The notes beneath the pieces are model-generated. The model saw only the letters and a program-made list of their open reading frames with translations, did no database searches and was not told where the DNA came from. From assembly GCA_030611725.1 (NCBI GenBank), contig JAUWPG010000003.1, forward strand, positions 1 to 42,399: DNA of 42,399 bases, read 5' to 3'. The stretch is from Gammaproteobacteria bacterium. GTDB taxonomy: Bacteria > Pseudomonadota > Gammaproteobacteria > PS1 > Pseudothioglobaceae. The position numbers were made by a program, and so were the translations under genes. This document shows positions 1-6,821 of this stretch, one piece after another. How positions within the stretch are numbered: position 1 is the stretch's first letter; every line of letters starts with the position of its first letter.

Positions 1-447
1 GGCAACAACTTGCGGCCATACGCCCGGGGCAATACCGCGGGTACAAGGGCAGGGGGCAACAACGGGGGTCCAATGTCAGGTGGCAACAACATGGGTCCAT
101 TCAACGGTGGTTCTAACATGGGTCCTTTCCAGAGTGGCAACAATTGGATGAACAACACTGACTTAGGTTTAAAATTCGATACTAAGAACACAACTGACAC
201 TAACGCTTCTGGCGCTGCTGATGGTAACGCTTCTGGTGTTGCAGATGCTAACGCTAAAGGTGCTGCCGATGCTTTTGCTAAAGGCCAAGCTGATGGTTAC
301 GCTAAAGGTACTGCCGATGCTTTTGCTAAAGGCCAAGCCGATGGTTACGCCAAAGGTCAAGCCGATGGTTACTCTAAAGGTCAAGCTGATGCTTACGCTA
401 AAGGCTATGCAGATGGCAAGGCGAAAGACATTACTTCTAGCAAGTAA
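1..447 (+). CDS. Secreted low-complexity repeat protein, copy 1 (sulfur globule protein-like), 5' partial
   Basis: The reading frame is open at the left edge, so the signal peptide and true start lie outside the window; the TTG at 10 is only the first in-frame start-like codon. The visible part has two repeat blocks. Nonapeptides of the type GPFxGGxNM occupy 13-147; the first two (13-66) are degenerate, the last three good. A bridge of about 20 residues containing GLKFDTKN follows. Nine octapeptides of the type KGQADAYA then run from 208 to 423. There is no cysteine. It is a clear paralogue of the gene at 931. Gly/Asn/aromatic-rich exported proteins of this size coat sulfur globules in purple sulfur bacteria and relatives. 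I infer a similar structural role from composition only; no enzymatic motif is visible. Confidence 0.75.
   Translation, partial: GNNLRPYARGNTAGTRAGGNNGGPMSGGNNMGPFNGGSNMGPFQSGNNWMNNTDLGLKFDTKNTTDTNASGAADGNASGVADANAKGAADAFAKGQADGYAKGTADAFAKGQADGYAKGQADGYSKGQADAYAKGYADGKAKDITSSK
13..147 (+). repeat. Five 27-bp tandem units encoding GPF nonapeptides (copy 1)
   Basis: In-frame 9-codon units start at 13, 40, 67, 94 and 121. The last three read GPMSGGNNM, GPFNGGSNM and GPFQSGNNW. The first two (RPYARGNTA, GTRAGGNNG) keep the register but have lost the GPF core. Confidence 0.75.
208..423 (+). repeat. Nine 24-bp tandem units encoding KGQADAYA-type octapeptides (copy 1)
   Basis: Nine consecutive in-frame octads. 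Position 5 is always Asp, and positions 2, 4, 6 and 8 are Gly or Ala with one Ser exception. Lys occupies position 1 in the last seven units. Confidence 0.85.
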
Positions 448-464
448 GCTTATCTAGCGATATA

Positions 465-496
465 TAAAAAAGAGCGCATAGGCGCTCTTTTTTTTA
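465..496 (+). terminator. Rho-independent terminator after copy 1
   Basis: The stem AGAGCGC (471-477) pairs with GCGCTCT (482-488) across a 4-base loop. It is flanked by an A-run and followed by a T-run, and lies 24 bases past the stop codon. Confidence 0.88.
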
Positions 497-802
497 CCTT
501 CTACAAATTAAAATACCTATATAAGAATATATTGCCATTTTAAAAATAACCTAAATTTTCTATTGGGGTTATTTAATCTCTCTATCCTTCTAACATTTTA
601 ACCATTATCCAGCTAAAAACCTTATTTAGCTCCCCCAATACAATCCATAAAATTAAATAGAATCTATCGATTTTGGTCTAATTTTTTATGATATTTCAGG
701 CATTATCGTTGATAATTTAATATTTTTTTAATCATTGTTTCCTTTATTGGCAGGCTCTATAATGTTTTTATTTTAATTATTATTAAATATATTATAATAT
801 TA
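497..802. other. AT-rich intergenic stretch, no gene seen
   Basis: About 300 bases of very AT-rich DNA between the terminator of copy 1 and the promoter of copy 2. I see no plausible ORF, tRNA or strong hairpin. It separates the two paralogues into independent transcription units. Confidence 0.6.
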
Positions 803-830
803 TTGACTTCTAATATTCTTACTGTATAAT
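803..830 (+). promoter_or_regulatory. Sigma-70 type promoter for the copy 2 repeat protein
   Basis: The -35 box TTGACT (803-808) and a consensus -10 box TATAAT (825-830) are 16 bases apart. The predicted start near 837 gives a leader of about 94 nt before the AUG. The leader ends with a strong AGGAG (920-924). This suggests high expression. Confidence 0.7.
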
Positions 831-930
831 GCATCCCATCAGAGCAAATAAGTCTGGTGCTTGTAAAACTTAAAATGCCTCAATAATGTTGGTGTTAAGT
901 AAAAAAATATAATTAATCTAGGAGATTAAC

Positions 931-1392
931 ATGAAAAAAATTATCGCTATCGCTACTTTAGTAGCTGCTACATCAGCTTCAGCTGGTTTCTTTGGTAACA
1001 ACGGTTCTAACGACTTCGGTCCTTTTAACGGTTCTAACAACTGGGGCCCTTTCGGCTCAGGTTCTATCATGGGTCCATTCAACGGTGGTTCTAACATGGG
1101 TCCTTTTAATGGCGCTCAAAACTGGGGTCCTTTCCAGGGTGGCAACAAGTGGTTAAACAACACTGACTTCGGTTTAAAATTTGACACTAAGAACTCTACA
1201 GACACTAACGCTTCTGGCGCTGCTGACGGTAAAGCTACTGGTGTTGCTGATGCTAACGCTAAAGGTACTGCTGATGCATACGCTAAAGGTCAAGCTGATG
1301 CATTTGCTAAGGCACAAGCTGATGCTTACGCTAAAGGTTATGCAGACGCACAAGCTACAGGTATTGCAACTTCAACTGAAGTAGCTAAGTAA
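931..1392 (+). CDS. Secreted low-complexity repeat protein, copy 2 (sulfur globule protein-like)
   Basis: A 153-residue protein with AGGAG six bases before ATG. Residues 1-18 form a Sec signal peptide ending SASA, so the mature product has about 135 residues. Residues 30-74 are five nonapeptides with core GPFxGxxxW or GPFxGxxxM. Residues 75-94 are a bridge (GLKFDTKN). Residues 95-142 are six octapeptides of the type KGQADAYA, followed by a short polar tail. There is no cysteine and no known catalytic motif. The promoter and terminator are its own. Composition and export resemble sulfur globule envelope proteins; that is a family-level inference, and another surface or matrix protein is possible. 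Confidence 0.85.
   Translation: MKKIIAIATLVAATSASAGFFGNNGSNDFGPFNGSNNWGPFGSGSIMGPFNGGSNMGPFNGAQNWGPFQGGNKWLNNTDFGLKFDTKNSTDTNASGAADGKATGVADANAKGTADAYAKGQADAFAKAQADAYAKGYADAQATGIATSTEVAK
1018..1152 (+). repeat. Five 27-bp tandem units encoding GPF nonapeptides (copy 2)
   Basis: Five consecutive 9-residue units: GPFNGSNNW, GPFGSGSIM, GPFNGGSNM, GPFNGAQNW, GPFQGGNKW. The register is perfect, with G-P-F fixed and W or M at position 9 in all five. Confidence 0.85.
1213..1356 (+). repeat. Six 24-bp tandem units encoding KGQADAYA-type octapeptides (copy 2)
   Basis: The six units are SGAADGKA, TGVADANA, KGTADAYA, KGQADAFA, KAQADAYA and KGYADAQA. Asp at position 5 is invariant, and every even position is Gly or Ala. 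Confidence 0.85.
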
Positions 1393-1460
1393 TTTATTAC
1401 TTAACCTTGCTAGCATTGTTAGTGATCTAAGCCTAGCTTAAGCCTCTAACAAACCAAGCT

Positions 1461-1489
1461 AAAAACCACCTGAGAGGGTGGTTTTTTTT
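1461..1489 (+). terminator. Rho-independent terminator after copy 2
   Basis: The stem AACCACC pairs with GGTGGTT across the loop TGAGAG and is followed by eight T residues. It lies about 70 bases downstream of the stop codon at 1392. Confidence 0.88.
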
Positions 1490-1510
1490 CGTACAATAAA
1501 AATACAGAGT

Positions 1511-1747
1511 TTATTCATGCATTGATAGCAACTGATGTAAATGGCCATATTGATTTTTTTGAGTTAGGGCTAATAAAGCGCTATACTTGCTTTTACTGAG
1601 ATGCTTGAGGTCTTTAACCTCTATTAATAGTTCGGGAGACCCTTGTAGGATAAGCAAATGATTTTTATCCTTCCAGTGTTAATACAAATCCTCATTTTTT
1701 AAGGCAAAAGGCGATTCCATTATAGGGGTTTGTTTGGTAAATTGCAT
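1511..1747 (-). pseudogene. Remnant of a TauD-like dioxygenase, N-terminal part only
   Basis: Reading the - strand from the ATG at 1747 gives 78 codons interrupted by one TAA (1679-1681). The translation has the signature Y-stop-HWKDK, then a LLIEV strand and a KHLSKSKYSALL helix. It parallels the N-terminus of the TauD-like protein at 31693-32550 (YRYWRDEK, then YIVEI, then FKLTSIEKNEI). Nothing of the catalytic double-stranded beta-helix follows; the frame ends at 1511, near the terminator of the repeat gene. I read it as a decayed, truncated paralogue. The similarity is by eye and the fragment is short, so the assignment is moderate. Confidence 0.5.
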
Positions 1748-1804
1748 GACGCTCATTAATCATAAAAAATATTAGTCTATATTTTACGAAGACGAGAGTC
1801 ATTG

Positions 1805-2390
1805 ATCAAGATTAAGTTAAATCAAACCCATGTTTGTATTGAGTCTGCGCCAGTTGCTGGTAGTTTGTGTAACTGCCGATATTGGAGAGGAAGTAGTGGG
1901 CTTAAAGATCATGACACAGCTTGAATAGTTTGCCTGGTATAAAGTGCTTGATTTTGTTAAAGCTAGACAAGGTTTGCTGGACGCAGTTGTGTTTAGTGGC
2001 GGAGAACCCTGTTTACAAGGCGGGTTGTTTCAAGCGATGGCACAGGTTAAAGCGCTTGGATTTAAGATTGGTTTGCTGCATACCTACAACGATTGAAGCA
2101 GTGCCTGGAGTTGGTTGGTTGGGTGGGTTTTTGACATCAAACACTTGCCTTTGTATTATAACCTTGTGACCCAAGCACCGAAGTCAGCAGAAAAAATTTG
2201 GCAATCTTTAGAGTTGTTATTGGATTCTGGGGTTGATCATTAATTGCGCATAACCAGACACCCAAGCTTGATGAGTGATGAGCAGTTAGCACAATTAGAG
2301 CGATTGATAAAGGGACGATATCATCAAGAATTAATCGTGTAAGCATGTAACACCAGCCAATGTTTAGATGAAGAGTTACGTATTATTTAA
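1805..2390 (+). pseudogene. nrdG: Degenerate NrdG-type radical SAM activating protein (anaerobic ribonucleotide reductase activase)
   Basis: One frame from 1911 to 2390 reads as a radical SAM activase but carries internal stops at 1926, 2094, 2241 and 2340. Recognisable parts are LLDAVVFSGGEPCLQ (GGEP near 1998-2009), the ALGFKIG strand, VFDIK, KSAEKIWQSLELLLDSGVDH and HPSLMSDEQLAQLE. These match the NrdG2/PflA-like family, usually about 230 residues. Upstream, in another frame, CNCRYW (1868-1885) looks like the eroded cluster motif, with Trp where the last Cys should be. At least one frameshift and four stops mean it is dead. No nrdD partner is in the window. Confidence 0.75.
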
Positions 2391-2396
2391 GGTAAT

Positions 2397-2422
2397 AAAA
2401 AAGACGCCAAAGACGCCTTTTT
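2397..2422 (-). terminator. Rho-independent terminator of rpsB-tsf
   Basis: Read on the - strand, AAAAAGGCG pairs with CGUCUUUUU (nine pairs including one G-U wobble) across a 7-base loop. A U-run forms the 3' arm. It lies about 20 bases past the tsf stop codon. Confidence 0.7.
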
Positions 2423-2441
2423 AGTAACTTAGTGCGAAGCA

Positions 2442-3320
2442 TTAACCCTTTATTTGGGCTGCAACTTCATCTGCAAAGTTTTCTTCTTTTTTCTCGATAC
2501 CTTCACCAACCTCGTATCGGATAAAAGAGATAACTTCTGCATTGTTTGCTCTCGCAAGTGCACCAACCGTTGTGTCAGGGTCCTTAACGAATGCTTGTCC
2601 GTAAAGAGTGACATCATTAACAAACTTCTTCATGCGTCCGCCAATCATTTTTTCAATGATGTTATCTGGCTTGCCAGATTCCCGCGCCTGCTCAACAAAA
2701 ATTGCCTTTTCTCTTTCCAGTAGAGCAGCATCTAGCTGATCTTCAGTTACACACTCAGGGCGTGTTGCAGCGATGTGCATTGCAATGTCTTTGGCCAGTG
2801 CTTCGTCACCACCCTTAAGTACGACCAGGACCGCAATACGCTCACCATGCTTGTAAGCTCCGATAACGCCATTATCAACAGTGATGGTTTGTACACGCCT
2901 GATAGCTACGTTTTCACCAACTTTTGCAACAATGTCTTCACGTGATTTTTCAAGTGAATTGCCATTGTCGAGATTTTGTGTTAAAAATTCTTCAATATTG
3001 GCAGGGGTTGTTTTGAGTGCTAGTGCGCCTAAAGCTTCAACAAAACTGATAAATGCATCACCTTTGGTGACGAAATCTGTTTCAGAGTTGACCTCTAAGA
3101 TGGTTGCGGTTTTTTTATCATTACTGGTATTAATAACTACCAGCCCTTCAGCAGCGACACGACCTGATTTTTTTGCTGCTTTTGCAGCGCCTGAGGTACG
3201 CATCAAGTCGATTGCTTCCTCCATGTCGCCATTGGTTTCTGTTAAGGCTTTTTTGCAGTCCATCATGCCTGCGCCTGTTCTTTCTCTTAATTCTTTAACT
3301 GATGCGGCCGTTATTGCCAT
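2442..3320 (-). CDS. tsf: Elongation factor Ts
   Basis: EF-Ts is the cytoplasmic nucleotide exchange factor that releases GDP from EF-Tu. The 292-residue length is normal. The N-terminal UBA-like domain covers about residues 1-55, with the family pattern of VKELRERTGAGMMDCKKAL. The TDFV motif that contacts the EF-Tu nucleotide site is at residues 81-84. Dimerisation-type repeats follow, including GKPDNIIEKMIGGRMKKF. It sits 71 bases downstream of rpsB on the same strand, the usual rpsB-tsf pair, and ends at a terminator. Confidence 0.97.
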   Translation of the reverse strand: MAITAASVKELRERTGAGMMDCKKALTETNGDMEEAIDLMRTSGAAKAAKKSGRVAAEGLVVINTSNDKKTATILEVNSETDFVTKGDAFISFVEALGALALKTTPANIEEFLTQNLDNGNSLEKSREDIVAKVGENVAIRRVQTITVDNGVIGAYKHGERIAVLVVLKGGDEALAKDIAMHIAATRPECVTEDQLDAALLEREKAIFVEQARESGKPDNIIEKMIGGRMKKFVNDVTLYGQAFVKDPDTTVGALARANNAEVISFIRYEVGEGIEKKEENFADEVAAQIKG

Positions 3321-3391
3321 AATAATCCCCTATTTGTACAACACCACTTTTGTATATTGACACACAATTGTGGGCATTAATTAGTTTTGAT

Positions 3392-4291
3392 TTATGCGAG
3401 CTTCTCAATCATTTGAGCCTTTGTATCGCTAGCATTAACTTCAACACCTTGCTTTTCAGCGTAAGCGCCTAAATCGGCTTTTTTCATTGCATTAAGCGCT
3501 GTTTTTCCAAGTTTTTCTTCTTCAACGGCTTTTTTAACAGGAGATTCTTTAGCTTCAACGGCTTCAGTCTTAACTTTGGATTTTTTAGCAGGTGCCTTTG
3601 CTTGTGTTGGCGTTGCCGCTTTTGCTTCTAGTATGGCGTTAGCGATTTCTCTTGCGTAAAAACCAATGGCTCTAATTGAATCATCGTTACCTGGGATCAC
3701 ATAATCAATGCCTTCAGGGTTGTGATTAGAGTCAACAATACCAATAAGCTGTAATTTAAGTTTTTGCGCTTCTTTGACAGCATTTTTTTCATGGCCGATA
3801 TCAATCACAAAGACTACATCAGGAATACCGCCCAAATCTTTAATACCGCCTAAGCTACGCTCTAACTTGTTCATTTCACGAGTCATCATTAGCGCTTCTT
3901 TTTTGCCAAACTGAGCAAAGTTTTCTTCCGCCAAGAACTCTAAATCTTTTAAACGCTTGATTGAGGCTTTAATGGTTTTATAGTTAGTCATCATGCCACC
4001 TAACCAGCGGTGGTTAACGTACGGCATGCCACAGCGAATTGCTTCTTCTTTAATAATATCGCTCGCCGCTCTTTTTGTACCAACAAATAAAATTGAACCA
4101 CCTGCAGCGGCAGTTTTTGATGCAAAATTAAGCACATCGTTAAACATTGGCAGTGTTTTTTCTAAGTTGATGATATGAACACCGTTACGAGTGCCATAAA
4201 TATAGCGCTCCATTTTTGGGTGCCAAAAACGGCTACGGTGACCAAAGTGTACACCAGCCTCTAACATTTTTTTCATGGACGTTTTTGCCAT
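3392..4291 (-). CDS. rpsB: 30S ribosomal protein S2 with C-terminal extension
   Basis: Residues 1 to about 222 are a standard S2: [12 protein letters not shown], then [11 protein letters not shown], then [22 protein letters not shown]. The family usually ends near 240 residues, but this protein has 299. The extra part is an Ala/Lys/Glu linker (about 223-260) and a compact C-terminal segment (261-299: [20 protein letters not shown], then [10 protein letters not shown]). That segment resembles a SAP/HeH/LEM-type helix-extended-loop-helix nucleic acid-binding fold. S2 assembles late on the 30S body and represses its own operon in enterobacteria. The promoter lies about 210 bases upstream, leaving a structured leader. 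Confidence 0.96.
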   Translation of the reverse strand: MAKTSMKKMLEAGVHFGHRSRFWHPKMERYIYGTRNGVHIINLEKTLPMFNDVLNFASKTAAAGGSILFVGTKRAASDIIKEEAIRCGMPYVNHRWLGGMMTNYKTIKASIKRLKDLEFLAEENFAQFGKKEALMMTREMNKLERSLGGIKDLGGIPDVVFVIDIGHEKNAVKEAQKLKLQLIGIVDSNHNPEGIDYVIPGNDDSIRAIGFYAREIANAILEAKAATPTQAKAPAKKSKVKTEAVEAKESPVKKAVEEEKLGKTALNAMKKADLGAYAEKQGVEVNASDTKAQMIEKLA

Positions 4292-4429
4292 AATATTTTC
4301 TCCGGGGTTAATAAAGAATGCCAGCTATTACTGACCTCTTTCTTCCACAGCTCCTACTAGCCAACCCTTTATTTTGCAAAAGAGCACCCTGACTAATATG
4401 CCAAGCTGTGTGATACATTAAAATAAGCT

Positions 4430-4457
4430 GGGCGTCCATTGTCTAAACTGGACGCCC
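4430..4457 (-). promoter_or_regulatory. Hairpin in the rpsB leader, candidate S2 autoregulatory element
   Basis: A perfect 9-bp inverted repeat, GGGCGTCCA (4430-4438) and TGGACGCCC (4449-4457), with a 10-base loop. It lies about 40 nt after the predicted rpsB transcription start and 138 nt before the ATG. The rpsB leader of E. coli is structured and bound by S2, so an equivalent role is plausible. It is not followed by a clean U-run, so a terminator for the preceding rpe is less likely. Confidence 0.45.
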
Positions 4458-4502
4458 AACTCAACTTTTTTGATTTTTTAACTAAAAATCGTAAAACGCG
4501 TT

Positions 4503-4531
4503 ATTATACCGAAGCAATGCTATTGCAACAA
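4503..4531 (-). promoter_or_regulatory. Sigma-70 type promoter of rpsB-tsf
   Basis: On the - strand, TTGTTG (4526-4531) and a consensus TATAAT (4503-4508) are separated by exactly 17 bases. The promoter begins about 20 bases after the rpe stop codon and gives a leader of about 205 nt. Confidence 0.65.
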
Positions 4532-4550
4532 GCGCTTACGCGAGTAATTG

Positions 4551-5222
4551 TTATGCTTTAGCGAGTTCTGCACGCATTGCATCAATGGTTGCTTTGTAGT
4601 CATCTGTGTTAAAAATTGCAGAGCCTGAAACAAAGGTATCGGCACCAGCTTCGGCAACTTCACGAATGTTGTCAATCTTAACGCCACCATCAATCTCTAA
4701 ACGAATATCCCTACCACTTGCGTCAATAAGTTTGCGTACTTGGCGACATTTTTCTAGTGTGTGTGGAATAAAAGACTGACCACCAAAACCGGGGTTAACC
4801 GACATAAGTAAAATCATATCTAGCTTGTCCATCACATTGTCTAGCACATGTAAGGGCGTTGCTGGGTTAAACACAAGACCTGCTTTACAGCCACTTTCTT
4901 GGATCATGCCAAGGGTTCTATCGATGTGCTCAGAAGCTTCTGGATGAAAGGTGATGTAAGAGGCTCCAGCCGAAACAAAATCAGGAATAATTCTATCAAC
5001 AGGTTTGACCATTAGGTGTACATCGATCGGCGCGGTAACGCCATGGTTTCTCAAGGCCTCACAAACCAACGGACCAATGGTTAAATTGGGCACATAATGG
5101 TTGTCCATTACATCAAAGTGTACGATGTCTGCTCCATCACGTAATACGTTATCAACTTCTTCGCCTAGTCTGGCAAAGTCAGCAGCCAAGATTGAAGGCG
5201 CGATAAAATTAGATTGTTTCAT
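4551..5222 (-). CDS. rpe: Ribulose-phosphate 3-epimerase
   Basis: Interconverts ribulose 5-phosphate and xylulose 5-phosphate in the pentose phosphate and Calvin cycles. The 223-residue TIM barrel is full length. Visible are the N-terminal APSILAADF strand, the metal and catalytic site [12 protein letters not shown] (Asp37), the HLMV strand, the NPGFGGQSF loop (about 143-151) and the second catalytic Asp178 in EIDGGV. It lies 36 bases downstream of gpmI on the same strand and is probably cotranscribed with it. No clear terminator separates it from the rpsB promoter. Confidence 0.97.
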   Translation of the reverse strand: MKQSNFIAPSILAADFARLGEEVDNVLRDGADIVHFDVMDNHYVPNLTIGPLVCEALRNHGVTAPIDVHLMVKPVDRIIPDFVSAGASYITFHPEASEHIDRTLGMIQESGCKAGLVFNPATPLHVLDNVMDKLDMILLMSVNPGFGGQSFIPHTLEKCRQVRKLIDASGRDIRLEIDGGVKIDNIREVAEAGADTFVSGSAIFNTDDYKATIDAMRAELAKA

Positions 5223-5258
5223 TTTTGTCTCCTATTTTTAAATTCAATTATATAAAGG

Positions 5259-6800
5259 TTATTGGTTAAATGTTAATAAGCTGGCTCCAGTCATTTCACT
5301 GGGCTGTTCGATAGACATTATTGCTAAAAGTGTTGGTGCAATGTCAGATAACGATCCTGTGCCAGGTTCGGCAATGTTAGCGCTGCGATCACTAACAAAT
5401 AACAATGGCACTAAGTTATTGGTGTGTGCAGTATGCACTTCACCTGTTTCAGGGTTGACCATTTGTTCCACATTGCCGTGGTCGGCGGTGATTAGCATTT
5501 CACCACCAATTTCACGCATCGCTTGATAAACAATACCCAAACAAGCATCCACAGCCTCTACTGATTTAATGGCTGCACTTAATATGCCAGAATGGCCGAC
5601 CATATCAGTGTTGGCGAAGTTGCAAATAATCAGGTCATATTTTTGACTTTCAATATGTTCAACTAGCTCATCTGTGAGTTCAAAAGCACTCATTTCTGGC
5701 TTCAGGTCGTATGTGGCAACATCGGGTGATGGAATCAGAACTCGGTCTTCTCCGTAAAAAGGGCGCTCAACCCCACCATTCAGGAAAAAAGTCACGTGAG
5801 CGTATTTTTCGGTTTCGGCAATTCTGAGTTGTGTCATGCCCAGGTTGGACAGGTATTTGCCTAAAACATTGTTGAGCTTAGCAGAAGGGTAAGCCACAGG
5901 CAGATTAAAATCTTTTTTGTACTCTGTCAGACAAATAAATTGTGTTGGGACGAATGTTCCACGTGAAAAACCCTGGAAATTCTCATCAAAAAATGCTTGC
6001 GTAATTTGCCTGGCACGATCGGCACGATAGTTCATAAAAATGAGTACATCGCCCTTTTTAATCTTGGTTGGTGCTTTAATTACTGTGGACTGAACAAATT
6101 CATCAGTTTCGCCACGCTCGTAAGCCATATCAATAGCATCAATGGCAGATTTAGCCAAAAACTTGCCCTTACCTTTGGCAATTAATTCATAGGCACAACG
6201 TACACGCGCCCAACGATTATCACGGTCCATTGAGAAATAACGGCCAATGACACTGGCAATTTCGCCAACCGCCAGCTCACTAATTTTATCTTCTAGTTTT
6301 TGAATGTATTTTTTTGCGCTCTTTTGTGCACAATCTCTGCCATCAACAAAGATGTGTAGATATACTTCTTTGCAGCCTTGTTTTTTGGTCATCTCTAGCA
6401 TTGCATGAAGCTGCTCTTCATGCGAGTGAACGCCGCCATCAGAGAGTAACCCCATGATATGAACAGCTTTATTATTGTCGTTGGCGTATTCAAGTGAATT
6501 TCTTATGATTGAGTTTCTAAAGAAGTCACCATTTGCGATTTCGTTGTGGATACGGGTAAAGTCTTGTTTGACGATACGCCCAGCACCCAGGTTTAAGTGG
6601 CCCACTTCCGAGTTGCCCATTTGCTCACCGGGCAATCCAACCTTCTTGCCGCTGGTGCTAATTAGAGAATGTGGAAACTGTTCGTTAAACTTGTCCCATA
6701 TAGGGGTTTCTGCTTGGGCAATTGCATTGTTTTCTACAATGTCGGAATGACCCCAGCCATCAAGAATAATTAATAATTTTGTTTGTTTTTTAGAGATCAT
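5259..6800 (-). CDS. gpmI: 2,3-bisphosphoglycerate-independent phosphoglycerate mutase
   Basis: Converts 3-phosphoglycerate to 2-phosphoglycerate with two Mn ions and a phosphoserine intermediate. The 513-residue length is typical. The metal-binding LDGWG (Asp14) and the nucleophile Ser64 in MGNSEVGHL are present. The transferase domain includes GLLSDGGVHSH and DGRD. The C-terminal phosphatase domain carries NFANTDMVGHSG and TADHGN metal ligands. It lies 21 bases after ychF on the same strand. Confidence 0.97.
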   Translation of the reverse strand: MISKKQTKLLIILDGWGHSDIVENNAIAQAETPIWDKFNEQFPHSLISTSGKKVGLPGEQMGNSEVGHLNLGAGRIVKQDFTRIHNEIANGDFFRNSIIRNSLEYANDNNKAVHIMGLLSDGGVHSHEEQLHAMLEMTKKQGCKEVYLHIFVDGRDCAQKSAKKYIQKLEDKISELAVGEIASVIGRYFSMDRDNRWARVRCAYELIAKGKGKFLAKSAIDAIDMAYERGETDEFVQSTVIKAPTKIKKGDVLIFMNYRADRARQITQAFFDENFQGFSRGTFVPTQFICLTEYKKDFNLPVAYPSAKLNNVLGKYLSNLGMTQLRIAETEKYAHVTFFLNGGVERPFYGEDRVLIPSPDVATYDLKPEMSAFELTDELVEHIESQKYDLIICNFANTDMVGHSGILSAAIKSVEAVDACLGIVYQAMREIGGEMLITADHGNVEQMVNPETGEVHTAHTNNLVPLLFVSDRSANIAEPGTGSLSDIAPTLLAIMSIEQPSEMTGASLLTFNQ

Positions 6801-6821
6801 TTAATCTAAATTTATTAAGTG

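Noticed and set aside
169-457. ORFs antisense or in other frames over the repeat region
   Set aside because: They arise because 24-bp and 27-bp repeats keep all frames open; only the signal-peptide frame makes sense.
13-1356. CRISPR or DNA-level satellite array
   Set aside because: The repeats are in-frame protein repeats without unique spacers, and no cas genes are present.
1-1392. Small Gly-rich exported proteins as bacteriocins
   Set aside because: They have a Sec-type signal rather than a double-glycine leader, and no immunity or export genes are nearby.
1921-2169. An 82-codon + strand ORF
   Set aside because: It is a different-frame reading across the broken nrdG remnant; the homology lies in the frame with stops.
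4430-4457. The 9-bp hairpin as an rpe terminator
   Set aside because: It lies downstream of the rpsB promoter and lacks a following U-run, so a leader element is more likely.
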